64,000 nucleotides of DNA from JABDLO01 sp041749255 (GCA_041749255.1 JBGTBR010000045.1:1-64000), one strand, 5' to 3'; counted from the stretch's first letter, positions 50,720-61,230 are shown. A program made the numbers and translations. The notes: generated by a model from the sequence alone, not told the origin.

Positions 50720-51817
50720 ATGACAACAGAAACTTTGGAACAAAAGAAAACTAACTGGCTTACTCAGCACAAAAGGCCTGTACTGATTGCCGGTCCATGC
50801 AGTGCGGAGACGGAAGATCAGGTCATCCAAACAGCTACCCGATTATTCCGCACAGGAAAAGTCGATATTATCAGGGCGGGAATATGGAAACCGCGAACCC
50901 GGCCAAACTCATTTGAAGGGGTGGGCACTCGTGGATTACCCTGGATGCAAAAGGTACAGGATCTTACCGGGTTACCTGTAACCATTGAAGTAGCCAAGGC
51001 CTCGCACGTCGAACTCGCATTGGAATTTGGAATGGATATCCTATGGATCGGTGCCAGGACTACCGTCAATCCCTTTGCAGTACAGGAGATAGCTGAAGCC
51101 CTGAAAGGAGTGGACATTCCGGTGCTGGTAAAAAACCCCATCAATCCGGATCTTTCTCTTTGGATGGGAGGCATTGAAAGATTGGAAAAAGTGGGGATAA
51201 AGAGACTTGGAGCTATACATCGCGGATTTTCCAATTTCGGTGAGCAAATTTACCGCAACCGCCCACAATGGCAATTGGCAATAGAACTGAAAAGGAGAAT
51301 GCCTGAGTTACCCGTCATCTGCGATCCTTCTCACATTTGTGGAAGAAGGGATCTGTTGCAAAAAGTGTCCCAAAAAGCCATGGATCTCAATTTTGACGGA
51401 CTAATGCTGGAATCACACATCACGCCTGATCAGGCCTGGAGTGATGCCAGCCAGCAAATCACTCCTGAGGTGTATGGTAAGTTGATCCTCGATCTGGTGA
51501 TCCGCCAGGAAGACCCTGTAGAAGAATCCGGTCATGCCCGTTTATATGAATTGAGAAAGCAAATCAACTTTATCGATGATGAGCTGATCAATATTCTCGC
51601 CAGCCGGATGAAAATTGCCCGGGATATAGGAGTATTTAAAAAGGAAAATAACATCACCATTCTACAAAACAAAAGGTGGAATGAAATCCTGGATAAGTAT
51701 ATCCATCGCGGCATGGAGCACGGGTTAAGCGAAAAATTCGTAAAAAACTTTATTACAGCTGTTCACGATGAAAGTATCTCTCAACAAGAGCAGATAATGA
51801 TCGAAAACAAAAAGTGA
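50720..51817 (+). CDS. DAHP synthase fused to chorismate mutase
   Basis: This 365-residue bifunctional enzyme covers both the first shikimate step and prephenate formation. The N-terminal type I-beta DAHP synthase (about 1-265) has LIAGPCSAET, RAGIWKPRTRPNSFEG, KNPINPDL, HRGFS and DPSHICGRRD. The C-terminal type II chorismate mutase (about 275-360) has ELRKQINFIDDELINILASRM and IGVFKKENN. The mutase domain also acts as the feedback sensor in relatives. It is the last gene of the operon, so one attenuator can control entry into the pathway and both branches. Confidence 0.95.
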   Translation: MTTETLEQKKTNWLTQHKRPVLIAGPCSAETEDQVIQTATRLFRTGKVDIIRAGIWKPRTRPNSFEGVGTRGLPWMQKVQDLTGLPVTIEVAKASHVELALEFGMDILWIGARTTVNPFAVQEIAEALKGVDIPVLVKNPINPDLSLWMGGIERLEKVGIKRLGAIHRGFSNFGEQIYRNRPQWQLAIELKRRMPELPVICDPSHICGRRDLLQKVSQKAMDLNFDGLMLESHITPDQAWSDASQQITPEVYGKLILDLVIRQEDPVEESGHARLYELRKQINFIDDELINILASRMKIARDIGVFKKENNITILQNKRWNEILDKYIHRGMEHGLSEKFVKNFITAVHDESISQQEQIMIENKK

Positions 51818-51853
51818 GGGACAAATAGAATTTTATATATATGGCCCGGTGAT

Positions 51854-52110
51854 TAGCTGGTAGCTGGTAGCTCGTAGTTAGCTCGTAGTTCGTAGCAAAA
51901 TAGCTCTTAGCAGTTGGCTTTTAGCTGATTTGCAGTTCGCTATTTGCTATTCGCTTTTTGCAGCTCGCTATTTCTTTAAACTTTTCACTGTACACCGTTC
52001 AAACCTTCTTTCTTTCGACCTTCTGACCGTTTACCGTTCACTGTTCTCCATTCTTTCGACCTGCCGAAGACGATAACCTCAACCTTTACCTTAACCTCAT
52101 CCTCATCCTA
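51854..52110. repeat. Low-complexity degenerate repeat block
   Basis: Successive families of short words: TAGCTGGTAGCTCGTAGTTAG types (51854-51896), GCTATTTGCTATTCGCTTTT types (51930-51975), CCGTTCACTGTTC types (51985-52050) and AACCTCAACCTTTACCTTAA types (52077-52110). No gene is present in the 388-bp gap. Related words occur at 1528-1560 and 1710-1735. Confidence 0.7.
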
Positions 52111-52205
52111 TTTAAGACCATAATGGATTAATGTTGCGTTACATATGAACATATATTGATATTGCCATAGTATTATTATGAAATAAATTCATTATCTATA
52201 CATAA

Positions 52206-55200
52206 ATGAAATATATGTTTGCAGCCCAATTCTCTGATAACACAAAACTTAACACTTTACTCTGGGGGATGATCTTATTGACATCTTACCCGGTGATGCT
52301 TTTTTCCCAGACCATACCCCGTTTGGACTGGGGTACTTATCACGGTGGAAATGCCATAGACGCTTCAAGGGATATTGCTATGGATGACTTGGGTTTTTTA
52401 TATATTCTTGGATCCTCTGAAAGCAATAACGGTGTATCCCTGCCCGGAGGTCATCAGGAGAATAATGCAGGAAGTTTTGACGCGTTTTTGGCAAAGTACG
52501 ATCAGGAAGGAAACAGGTTATGGGCTACATATTTTGGTGGTCCCGGAGACGAGTATGGACAAAGCGTGGATGTAGATAATGAGGGTAATGTGTATATCAC
52601 AGGATCTACCAATTCCACAGAAGGAATAGCCACAACAGGTTCATATCAAACAACCTTCGGCGGAGGGGCTACAGATGCATTTATAGCAAAATTTGACATA
52701 GACGGAGATCTGGTTTGGGCGACCTATATGGGAAGTGATGGATATGAAATAACCAATAGTATAGCTGCCGATGATCAGGGCAACGTATTTATCATCGGTT
52801 GGACCAATTCCGCTGACGGGTTAACTACTTCAAATGCATTTAGCCCTGATTATAATGGTGGAAATCACGATGCGTTTTTGGCCCGGATGGATGATGAAGG
52901 AGGAATCAACTGGATCACCTATTTAGGTGGCAGCGGTGATGACACAGGGTTGCAAGTCAGAATAAATCCGGGAGGAGATCTGGTTGTATCAGGCTGGACA
53001 TCTTCAACCAATAATATAGCTACTGCCAATGCATATCAGACCACTTATGGAGGAGGTACAGCTGATGTATTCCTTGCGTTATTTCAAATAGATGGCTCCA
53101 GGATTTGGTCGACCTACTACGGAGGCAGTGAAGATGAATATGCAGATGCGCTGGAAGTGGCGGCTTCAGGAGATATCTATATAGCAGGCCCTTGCACGTC
53201 GCCTAATGCTTTATCTTCTGCCAGTGCTCATCAACCTGTCATTGGCGGAGGATTTGATGCGTTTATTGCCAGATTCTCATCCGAGGGAGAGCGGATCTGG
53301 GGATCTTATTATGGTGGTGCCTCAAATGATGTGGCTTATGCGCTTACACTGGATAATATGGGTAGCATATACATGGCTGGACATACCATGTCCACAGATG
53401 GAATTGCCACCGTCAATGCCCACCAGACCGAAAATGGAGGGGGATCGGATGCCTATCTTGTTCGCTTTACAGAAGATGGTGTCAGAGAATGGGCATCCTA
53501 CTACGGTGGGGACGGAGAAGAGCAGGCATTTGGAATGGAAGTAGATGAAAACGACCGGATTTATATAACGGGAAATACCGGCAGTTCCGGGCAGATTTCA
53601 ACTCCCGGGGCTTTCCAGGAAAATTTTGGGGGAGGAATGCAGGATGCTTATCTGGCGCGTTTTTCTCCCTGTGAAGATCCGGTAGCAGAACTGACCAATG
53701 GAGGATATATATGCGAGCCGAGTGATGTGGTTATGGAGCTCATTTTGACAGGCACCCCACCTTTTACCATCACCTACAGTGTAGATGGAGTAGAAAGACC
53801 ACCGGTAACCGCTGAATCATCGCCGTTTTTTCTTACAGTAGAACTACCCTGGACCGATTCCATAAAAATTTTGTCTGTAAGCAGTGGCGATTGTGAGGGA
53901 ATCATTACCGGTCAATTTGATCTAATTCAGATTCCTTCAGAAATAGATTTGGGTATTCCCATGTTCGACTGTAACGACATGGATACCACGTATACAGTTG
54001 TTTTGGAAATGAGTGGAGGAGTATTCAATTACCTTTCTGTGGGGAATACAGAAGGTACTATCAGCGGCAATGTCTTTACCAGTGTGCCCATTCCATATGA
54101 TGATCCCTTCGATATAGAAATTACTACAACGCTGGATTGCGAGCCATTCAGCATATCCGGATTCTCTGATTGCACTCTCCCATGTCCTGAAGATTTTGGT
54201 GAAATCACAGGCAACACTACCGTCTGCGCAGGTGATATGATTCAAATAACCGCATCGGGAGGGGTCATTTACGAGTGGATAGGACCAAATAATTTTTTTA
54301 GCGATTCTCCCACCATAACTTTTGAAAATGCCACTGCTCAACAACAAGGACAATACGTAGTTTTTATTATTGATGAAGATAATTGTGAGGACGCTATAGA
54401 GTTTACTATAACTGTCCGGGAATTTGAAGGGACTGTGTCGCCGGTAGATCCAATTTGTGAAGGAGAAGATCTGGTGTTGATGGCTTCTGGTGGGACAACT
54501 TATAGCTGGGAAGGTCCTGAAGGGTTTACCAGTGAGGAACCAAACCCGGTCATATCACCAGCCACACCTGAAAATACCGGCGCATATACCGTAACCATAA
54601 CCGATGATATAGGTTGCCCGGGAGAGCTGACAGTTGATATTGTCATACATAGTGCACCTGAAATATCACTGACTTCCAACAGCCCTGTTTGTGAAGGAGA
54701 GGAAATTCTGATTGAAACTATGGGTGAAGCGGAGTCATTTAGCTGGACAGGTCCGGATGGATTTACTTCAACAGAAAGAAATATATCTATCTTACAGGCG
54801 ATGTCTGTTCAATCAGGTATTTACCATGTGGAAGCAATGAACATCGAAATGTGTATTGCCAATGATTCGATAGAAATAGACATTTTAGAAATGCCGGTAG
54901 CTTCCATTGAAGGAGATGAAGAAGTTTGTTTGGGTTTGCCGGTTACTCTGATAGCATCCGGAGGAAGTGCATTTGTATGGAGTACCGGAAGTGAAGAAGC
55001 TCAAATCACAGTATCACCTACGGAAAATACAACCTACAGTGTAGAAGTTTTTAACGGGCAATGTTCAGACATGGTTCAGTGGACTGTAGCCGTCAGGCCT
55101 TCTCCCATTATAGAAACCAGTGGAGATGCCTCGATAAGCCTGGGTGGATCCGTACGTCTTATTGCCAGCGGTGCTGACGAATTTCTATGGTTTCCTTTTC

Positions 55201-55604
55201 AGGATTTGAGTTGCACAGCATGCCCGGATCCAATTGCCTCACCTACCATAACCACAGAGTATTGTGTAACCGGTGAAACCGATGGTTGTTCTTCCGATGT
55301 GTGTCTTACTGTTTTTGTAAGTGAAGAATGCGATATAACATTGCCAAATGTTTTTAGTCCCAATGGAGACGGAGTAAATGATGAATGGTGTAGTTTACCC
55401 AGCGAATGCGTGCTTTTCCAGCGACTTACCATTTTTGATCGCTGGGGTAACAGAATTTTTGTTCAGGCAGGTGATGAAGTTTGTTGGGATGGTAGATACT
55501 CATCCAGTGAAGCCATGCAGGGTGTTTATGTATATACTCTTGAACTCACATTGGTAGATGGTAATAATTCGGTTTATACAGGAGACATATTATTGATGAG
55601 GTAA
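52206..55604 (+). CDS. T9SS-exported SBBP-repeat adhesin-like protein
   Basis: This 1132-residue protein has a signal peptide (about 1-36). About six or seven beta-propeller-type SBBP repeats (about 40-480) each have a W-x-TYxGG and DAFIAKFD pattern (for example WATYFGG, WITYLGG, WSTYYGG, WASYYGG). Cys-containing Ig/PKD-like domains (about 485-1040) repeat the words VCEGE and YTVTITD. The C-terminal gliding-motility-type sorting domain (about 1045-1132) has LPNVFSPNGDGVND, LTIFDRWGNRIF and GVYVYTLEL. It should be exported by the type IX system and attached to the surface. The presence of gldH supports this. Confidence 0.93.
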   Translation: MKYMFAAQFSDNTKLNTLLWGMILLTSYPVMLFSQTIPRLDWGTYHGGNAIDASRDIAMDDLGFLYILGSSESNNGVSLPGGHQENNAGSFDAFLAKYDQEGNRLWATYFGGPGDEYGQSVDVDNEGNVYITGSTNSTEGIATTGSYQTTFGGGATDAFIAKFDIDGDLVWATYMGSDGYEITNSIAADDQGNVFIIGWTNSADGLTTSNAFSPDYNGGNHDAFLARMDDEGGINWITYLGGSGDDTGLQVRINPGGDLVVSGWTSSTNNIATANAYQTTYGGGTADVFLALFQIDGSRIWSTYYGGSEDEYADALEVAASGDIYIAGPCTSPNALSSASAHQPVIGGGFDAFIARFSSEGERIWGSYYGGASNDVAYALTLDNMGSIYMAGHTMSTDGIATVNAHQTENGGGSDAYLVRFTEDGVREWASYYGGDGEEQAFGMEVDENDRIYITGNTGSSGQISTPGAFQENFGGGMQDAYLARFSPCEDPVAELTNGGYICEPSDVVMELILTGTPPFTITYSVDGVERPPVTAESSPFFLTVELPWTDSIKILSVSSGDCEGIITGQFDLIQIPSEIDLGIPMFDCNDMDTTYTVVLEMSGGVFNYLSVGNTEGTISGNVFTSVPIPYDDPFDIEITTTLDCEPFSISGFSDCTLPCPEDFGEITGNTTVCAGDMIQITASGGVIYEWIGPNNFFSDSPTITFENATAQQQGQYVVFIIDEDNCEDAIEFTITVREFEGTVSPVDPICEGEDLVLMASGGTTYSWEGPEGFTSEEPNPVISPATPENTGAYTVTITDDIGCPGELTVDIVIHSAPEISLTSNSPVCEGEEILIETMGEAESFSWTGPDGFTSTERNISILQAMSVQSGIYHVEAMNIEMCIANDSIEIDILEMPVASIEGDEEVCLGLPVTLIASGGSAFVWSTGSEEAQITVSPTENTTYSVEVFNGQCSDMVQWTVAVRPSPIIETSGDASISLGGSVRLIASGADEFLWFPFQDLSCTACPDPIASPTITTEYCVTGETDGCSSDVCLTVFVSEECDITLPNVFSPNGDGVNDEWCSLPSECVLFQRLTIFDRWGNRIFVQAGDEVCWDGRYSSSEAMQGVYVYTLELTLVDGNNSVYTGDILLMR

Positions 55605-55705
55605 TGTTGTCTCTATAAGTTAAATTTGTTGTACGGTACATAATTACTTTGATGTGATAATTCTACTGGCTTATCAATTACGAATTACGAGATGAATTAC
55701 CCTAC

Positions 55706-55788
55706 ATTAGTCCTCAAATCCGGCCTTATTCCCTCCAAAGCATTGGGGGGTAGGAGCGCACTAAAATACCGAAAAGAAACGAATACAG
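55706..55788 (+). repeat. Dispersed repeat, copy 1
   Basis: 83 bp beginning ATTAGTCCTCAAATCCGG and containing AAAGCATTGGGGGGTAGG. It differs from copy 2 by a substitution and a single-base length change. Confidence 0.85.
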
Positions 55789-56012
55789 CCTTGATTTTTT
55801 TGTTACTTTTTTGTATCAAGTCTTCGCGGTTTGCAAACCGAACATCAAAATTAGATAACTTTGGTGGCGAATCCGACCTGAGCAGAGCCCGGTTTTCTAA
55901 ATAAGCTCAAAGATGCAGCTTGATATACAGCGACTTACGATTTGTTATATAGTCGACAAAAAAGTAACTTGTAAATTGAATGCATATAAAGTAGACAAAA
56001 CTTTTTTAATCA

Positions 56013-56094
56013 ATTAGACCTCAAATCCGGCCTTATTCCCTCCAAAGCATTGGGGGGTAGGAGCGCACTAAAATACCGAAAGAAACGAATACAG
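56013..56094 (+). repeat. Dispersed repeat, copy 2
   Basis: 82 bp nearly identical to 55706-55788 in the same orientation, 307 bp apart. A diverged inverted relative lies at 3409. Confidence 0.85.
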
Positions 56095-56312
56095 TGTAGT
56101 GCCGTGTCAAGCATATTCTTTCCGATCCAAGTCTTGGACTTTTCCAATCATTTTCTTTTGCTAATCTTTAATTAAAAAAATTCATATTCGTTTAATAAGA
56201 ATATATAGATTTGTTTCTATTTATATACGTTATTATATTGCATTGCTTTTACATATTTAAGAAAAGACAAACCATAAAAAACCTAATGATAACCATTCTA
56301 AATTCACACAAT

Positions 56313-58457
56313 ATGACCCCCTTCAAAGCTTTTAAAATTTATTTTTTTTTATTTACATCCCTGTTGATTATCTCTTGTAATTTGGGTGAGAAAGATTCCA
56401 GTCTCCCTGATGTAGAAGCGCCGGTAGCTGAAGCAATACCCTATGAATTGATAGCCAGTCACGGCCATACCAGAACAGATCCCTATTATTGGCTCAATGA
56501 CAAAGAAGACCAAAAAGTTATTGATTATCTGACAGCGGAGAATAAGTATTTGGATACCATGATGGCACATACCCGCGAATTTCAGGATCAGCTATTTAAT
56601 GAAATGCGAAGTCGGATTAAAGAGGATGATTCTTCCGTTCCATATAAATTAGATGATTATTATTACTACACGCGATATGTAGAAGGTGGAGAATATCCTT
56701 TGTACTGCCGTAAGAAAAATTCAATGGAAGGTGAGGAAGAGATCATTATGGATGGCAATGAATTGGGTAAAGACCAGTCATACCTCAATTTTTTCACCTC
56801 TGTAAGCCCAGATCACAAAATAGCTGCGATCATTATGGACACGGTAGGCAGAAATTTTTATACCATAAAATTGAAAGATCTTGAAACCGGCACCTTCCTT
56901 ACGGATAAAATAGAAAATACAAGAGGCGGTGTAATATGGACAAATGATAATAGCTCATTCTTCTATACGGTACCAGAGCCAAAAACACTGAGAAACCATA
57001 TAGTGATGAGGCATTTTCTCGGTCAATCTTCATCATCTGACCAACTCGTTTACGAAGAAAAAAATCAAACGCTTGCATGCTATTTGGGAAAAACCAAATC
57101 AAAGAAGTACATCACCGTAAATTCTGCCAGAACCGATGCCAGTATGGTTTACCTCATCGATGCTGACAAACCCGGACAACCTCGTTTGGTAGAACCCATT
57201 CAGGATAATGTCGAATATAGTGTATACCATGCAGGAGGTGATAAACTTTACATCTATACCAATAAAGACGCTGTCAATTATAAATTAACTCAGGCACCCG
57301 TAAACAATCCTGGAATAAAGAACTGGGTAGACTATATCCCGCACCGGGAAGACGTTTTCCTGAGGGGAATTGATTACTTCTCCGATTATCTCGTTTTGGA
57401 CGAAATGCAGGCCGGTCTCGTCAAAATCAGGGTCATGGATACAAAGGCCGACACTGAACATTACGTGGAATTTGAAGAAGCAGCCTATTATGGAGGAATA
57501 GGATATAATCCAGAGCTAAACACCAATTTGCTTAGATATACCTATACTTCTATGACCACTCCTTCTTCAACGTATGAATACAATATGGCGACAAAAGAAA
57601 AAACCCTGCTTAAGGAGCAGCCGGTTTTGGGTGATTTTGACAAGAATAATTACGCTACTGAACGGGTCATGGTTACGGCCAGGGATGGTAAAACCATTCC
57701 ACTTTCCATAGTTTACAGAAAAGACAAATTCAAAAGGGATGGTTCTATGCCGGGGTGGATTTATGGATATGGCTCTTATGGTGCTACCATGTATGCAACA
57801 TTTAGCAGCAACAGATTAAGCCTTCTCGACCGGGGATTTGTCTATGCCATTGCCCATGTACGCGGAGGGCAGGAGATGGGTGGACAATGGTATGAGGATG
57901 GTAAAATGATGGCGAAGAAAAACACGTTTACAGACTTTATTGATTGTTCTAAGTGGCTTATCGACAATAACTATATCGGAAAGGACAAACTTTTTGCCTC
58001 TGGTGGCAGTGCAGGAGGGTTATTGATGGGTGCTGTGGTCAATATGGCTCCGGAATTATACAAAGGTGTAATAGCCGCCGTACCTTTTGTAGATGTGGTC
58101 ACCACCATGATGGATGAATCTATACCTCTCACTACTTTTGAGTGGTTGGAATGGGGAAATCCCAACATTCAGGAGCAATATGAATACATGCTTTCTTATT
58201 CTCCCTATGACAACGTAGAGGAAAAGGCTTACCCAAATATGCTCGTCACTACAGGATTACACGATTCACAGGTACAGTATTGGGAGCCGGCAAAATGGGT
58301 GGCTTTGCTTCGCACCAAAAAAACGGATCAAAACAAACTTTATCTCTATACCAATATGGAAGCAGGTCATGGAGGTGCCAGTGGAAGATTCCAAAGATTG
58401 CGGGAAATAGCCCGTGAATATGCTTTTGCATTGGATCTGATAGGCATTAAGTCTTAA
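56313..58457 (+). CDS. S9A oligopeptidase B-like lipoprotein
   Basis: This 714-residue protein starts at MTPFKAFKIYFF; upstream in-frame ATGs lead into AT-rich leader. The lipobox LIISC puts the lipidated Cys at about residue 22. The N-terminal beta-propeller domain (about 45-440) opens with TRTDPYYWLNDKED, a prolyl-oligopeptidase-family landmark. The hydrolase domain (about 450-714) has the nucleophile Ser in ASGGSAGGLLMG, Asp in GLHDSQVQYWEP and His in EAGHGGASGR. It should cleave peptides after basic or Pro residues in the periplasm or at the surface. It is followed after 7 bp by the SLC13 gene. Confidence 0.94.
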   Translation: MTPFKAFKIYFFLFTSLLIISCNLGEKDSSLPDVEAPVAEAIPYELIASHGHTRTDPYYWLNDKEDQKVIDYLTAENKYLDTMMAHTREFQDQLFNEMRSRIKEDDSSVPYKLDDYYYYTRYVEGGEYPLYCRKKNSMEGEEEIIMDGNELGKDQSYLNFFTSVSPDHKIAAIIMDTVGRNFYTIKLKDLETGTFLTDKIENTRGGVIWTNDNSSFFYTVPEPKTLRNHIVMRHFLGQSSSSDQLVYEEKNQTLACYLGKTKSKKYITVNSARTDASMVYLIDADKPGQPRLVEPIQDNVEYSVYHAGGDKLYIYTNKDAVNYKLTQAPVNNPGIKNWVDYIPHREDVFLRGIDYFSDYLVLDEMQAGLVKIRVMDTKADTEHYVEFEEAAYYGGIGYNPELNTNLLRYTYTSMTTPSSTYEYNMATKEKTLLKEQPVLGDFDKNNYATERVMVTARDGKTIPLSIVYRKDKFKRDGSMPGWIYGYGSYGATMYATFSSNRLSLLDRGFVYAIAHVRGGQEMGGQWYEDGKMMAKKNTFTDFIDCSKWLIDNNYIGKDKLFASGGSAGGLLMGAVVNMAPELYKGVIAAVPFVDVVTTMMDESIPLTTFEWLEWGNPNIQEQYEYMLSYSPYDNVEEKAYPNMLVTTGLHDSQVQYWEPAKWVALLRTKKTDQNKLYLYTNMEAGHGGASGRFQRLREIAREYAFALDLIGIKS

Positions 58458-58464
58458 GATCAGA

Positions 58465-59952
58465 ATGGTGCACGGAAAGCGAATAGGGCTTTTTACAGGA
58501 TTGGTAGTTTTGCTGATCCTTCTGCTCTTGCCTGCTCCGGAGGGTCTTTCTGTCGCTGGTAAAAATGCAGCAGCCGTGACTTTGCTTATGACCATATGGT
58601 GGATAACGGAGGCCATCCCCATATATGCCACTGCCTTTGTTCCGCTGGCTGCCTTCCCATTGTTAGGGATTTTGCCCGCTTCTACTGCTGCTGCGAATTA
58701 CGGCCACAACTATGTGTTAATGCTTTTGGGAGGGTTTTTTCTTTCCAAAGCCATCGAGATGCAGGATCTTCATAAAAGGCTGGCTCTATACACCATTCAT
58801 AAACTCGGTTCCTCACGGCGACGATTGATTTTAAGCTTTATGATCGCTTCTGCGTTGTTGTCCATGTGGATAGCAAATGTAGCCGTGGCTTTACTCATGC
58901 TTCCTATAGCTCTGGCCATTATTTCTAAAGAAGAATCATCTTCCACGGGGAATGAGTATTTTGGTCTGGCATTAATGCTTTCCATCGCCTATGCCTGCTC
59001 GATAGGCGGTACGGCAACATTGATAGGAACGCCGCCCAACCTAATATTTACCGGAATTTTTGAAAAACTTTTTCCGGCGGCTCCACCCATTGATTTTTTT
59101 ACATGGATGAAAATTGGACTGCCTGTAGTATTGTTGTTTTTACCCTTGATTTGGTTTTACATGACGAGATATTTTAGGATCAAAGGATCCTTCACTGGAA
59201 GCGAGCAGATCATAAATGATGAGATCAGGGCTATGGGAAAGATGAACCGATCCGAGAAATGGGTACTGATCGTATTTATAATAACAGCTGCCGGTTGGGT
59301 TTTTAGAAGGGATTTTCAAATAGGTGAATGGGTATTGCCAGGATGGGGCTCCTTGTTGGGAGTGGCCGAGTACGTACATGACAGTACCGTAGCTATATTT
59401 TCAGCACTTCTCCTTTTCTTACTACCATCTCACAAGCCAGGAAAAAGATTGTTGGATTGGGAGTCCGCCTCTCAGGTTCCATGGGGCGTTGTGATGATTG
59501 TGGGCGGTGGTTACGCCATTGCTGAAAGCTTTGCAACTACCGGATTGGCCGTCTGGATTGGTGAGCAAATGGCTTTTGTCAGTGCATTTTCCTTGTTGTT
59601 TGTACTGATTTGCGTTATAACCATGATGATCTTTTTGACGGAAGTCAATTCCAATACGGCTACTGCCAATATTTTCCTTCCCATACTGGCAACTATGGCT
59701 GTAGCGGGGGGAAATAATCCGTTGCTATTGATGATTCCGGCCACTTTTGCCTGTTCTTTTGCTTTCATGCTTCCTTCAGGCACGGGTACCAATGCCGTGA
59801 TCTTTGCCAGTAACAGGATCAGTATTCCCCAAATGGCCCGCTGTGGGTTATGGCTTAATATCATCAGTATATTTCTATTAACCGCTATACTTTACTTTAT
59901 CGTGCTTCCATTACTGGATATAGAATCAGGAACACCTTTATGGGCACAATAA
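58465..59952 (+). CDS. SLC13/DASS-family sodium:dicarboxylate symporter
   Basis: This 495-residue inner-membrane transporter has about 11-12 helices. Family motifs: MTIWWITEAIPIYATAFVPL, LLGGFFLSKAIEMQ, LSMWIANVAVALLMLPIA (SNT-like site), IGGTATLIGTPPNLIF, and TEVNSNTATANIFLP in the second half. It should bring in dicarboxylates or sulfate with sodium; substrate cannot be fixed. It follows the peptidase gene by 7 bp and is probably cotranscribed with it. Confidence 0.94.
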   Translation: MVHGKRIGLFTGLVVLLILLLLPAPEGLSVAGKNAAAVTLLMTIWWITEAIPIYATAFVPLAAFPLLGILPASTAAANYGHNYVLMLLGGFFLSKAIEMQDLHKRLALYTIHKLGSSRRRLILSFMIASALLSMWIANVAVALLMLPIALAIISKEESSSTGNEYFGLALMLSIAYACSIGGTATLIGTPPNLIFTGIFEKLFPAAPPIDFFTWMKIGLPVVLLFLPLIWFYMTRYFRIKGSFTGSEQIINDEIRAMGKMNRSEKWVLIVFIITAAGWVFRRDFQIGEWVLPGWGSLLGVAEYVHDSTVAIFSALLLFLLPSHKPGKRLLDWESASQVPWGVVMIVGGGYAIAESFATTGLAVWIGEQMAFVSAFSLLFVLICVITMMIFLTEVNSNTATANIFLPILATMAVAGGNNPLLLMIPATFACSFAFMLPSGTGTNAVIFASNRISIPQMARCGLWLNIISIFLLTAILYFIVLPLLDIESGTPLWAQ

Positions 59953-60112
59953 CCTGCAGGAACATAAGGAGTTTCCCATAAACTTGAGTAGGGTTGGTTA
60001 TAACTACGAACTGATATTTTAGTTAAATTTTTTCCGTTTCATGAAAAGTTTATTACTTTTAATGATTCAACCGGTGCACTTTGGGAAGCCGTATTCGATA
60101 CAAACCTCTGCC

Positions 60113-61228
60113 ATGAAATGTGTATATAAACAATACCGATTCAGACCAGGAATGTTGCCAGCCTTGTTCCTGATCATTGCTTTGGCTTCCTGCTCCAATA
60201 AATCGACGAAGGAAGAGTTGCCTGGAAGTCCTTCTGCGACCCCAGCCAATACTTCATCTTCTGATCAAAGAACGGAAGTGAGTATCAGTCAGGTAGTTAG
60301 CGGGCCATTCGTCATCCAGAAAGTTATCAACGGTAAAGTCGAAGCTCTCCATAAGACAGTAATCAAAGCAGAATCTTCAGGATTGGTCGAAGTCTATCGG
60401 TTGGAGGAAGGGAAATACGTCCGCCCGGGAGATACCCTTATCGCTCTGGAAAAGGACGACCTGCTCATACAACTCGAGCAGCGCAATAATCAATTGGACG
60501 ATGCTATAGTCGCGAGAAATGAGCGATTTATCAACGACGGTGGTGAACCGGACGATGAATCTTCATTGCCGGCACGACGTGTGCGTCTGCACAATATATT
60601 ATCGGGATACAATAAAGCCATTACCGGTATTCGGGAAATCGAACACCAACTTGAAAAAAAAGTGCTTCTAACACCTATGAGAGGGTGGATTGCAGATATA
60701 AAAGTAAAAGATAAGGAATACATCACAGCGGGTCAGGAAATATGCACCCTGATCGATCCGGCTTCATTTGAGATAAAAATGCAGTGGATGGAAAATGAAG
60801 CCATCAACCTCACCAGAGGCACCACCGTAACAGCCTATCCCCTCCTGGATTCAGGGCGGTCTGTCAAAGCGAGGATAAACCGCATCAGACCGATAGTAGG
60901 TGAAACCGGTCTGGTAACCGTTTGGGCGCGCATCATATCGGGAAATGACAAGTTATTTGAAGGTATGAATATGCGGGTAGAGGTCGAGCAGATCATTCCC
61001 GGGCAGATGAAAGTGCCTAAAGAGGCTCTGGTATCCAGATCGGGCAGAGACGTGGTATTCGTGTATGATACCACATCCTCATTAGCCAAGTGGAAATACG
61101 TCAATATCGCCTATGAAAATAAAGATGATCTGGCCATCAGTGAAGGTGTACAGCCCGGAGACTGGGTAATCATTGAAGGAAACCTCAATCTAGATCACGA
61201 TACCGGTGTGCAGGTGAAAAAGCAATAA
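60113..61228 (+). CDS. RND efflux periplasmic adaptor (membrane fusion protein)
   Basis: This 371-residue protein starts at MKCVYKQYRFRPG; ATGs at 60041 and 60152 are alternatives. The lipobox ALASC gives an inner-membrane lipoprotein. A short low-complexity Ser/Thr/Pro linker precedes the lipoyl/barrel-sandwich half (HKTVIKAESSGLVEVYRLEEG), a helical hairpin (about 115-175), the second lipoyl half (LLTPMRGWIADIKVKDKEYI), a beta barrel, and a C-terminal membrane-proximal domain (QPGDWVIIEGNLNLDHDTGV). It pairs with the RND permease 40 bp downstream. No outer-membrane channel gene is seen before the window ends. Confidence 0.93.
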   Translation: MKCVYKQYRFRPGMLPALFLIIALASCSNKSTKEELPGSPSATPANTSSSDQRTEVSISQVVSGPFVIQKVINGKVEALHKTVIKAESSGLVEVYRLEEGKYVRPGDTLIALEKDDLLIQLEQRNNQLDDAIVARNERFINDGGEPDDESSLPARRVRLHNILSGYNKAITGIREIEHQLEKKVLLTPMRGWIADIKVKDKEYITAGQEICTLIDPASFEIKMQWMENEAINLTRGTTVTAYPLLDSGRSVKARINRIRPIVGETGLVTVWARIISGNDKLFEGMNMRVEVEQIIPGQMKVPKEALVSRSGRDVVFVYDTTSSLAKWKYVNIAYENKDDLAISEGVQPGDWVIIEGNLNLDHDTGVQVKKQ

Positions 61229-61230
61229 CC

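Larger units (their letters stand above)
55605..56312. other. Intergenic region with two copies of a dispersed repeat
   Basis: No real gene is seen; a 70-residue frame at 55692-55904 is read through the repeat and is not believed. Between the copies lie CTTGAT...ATCAAG arms around TTTTTTGTTACTTTTTTG (55790-55820) and the 14-bp palindrome CGGTTTGCAAACCG (55828-55841). Confidence 0.55.

Noticed and set aside
55692..55904. 70-codon frame across the 55.7-kb repeat
   Set aside because: The frame is made of repeat DNA that also occurs between genes, and the second copy does not keep it open.
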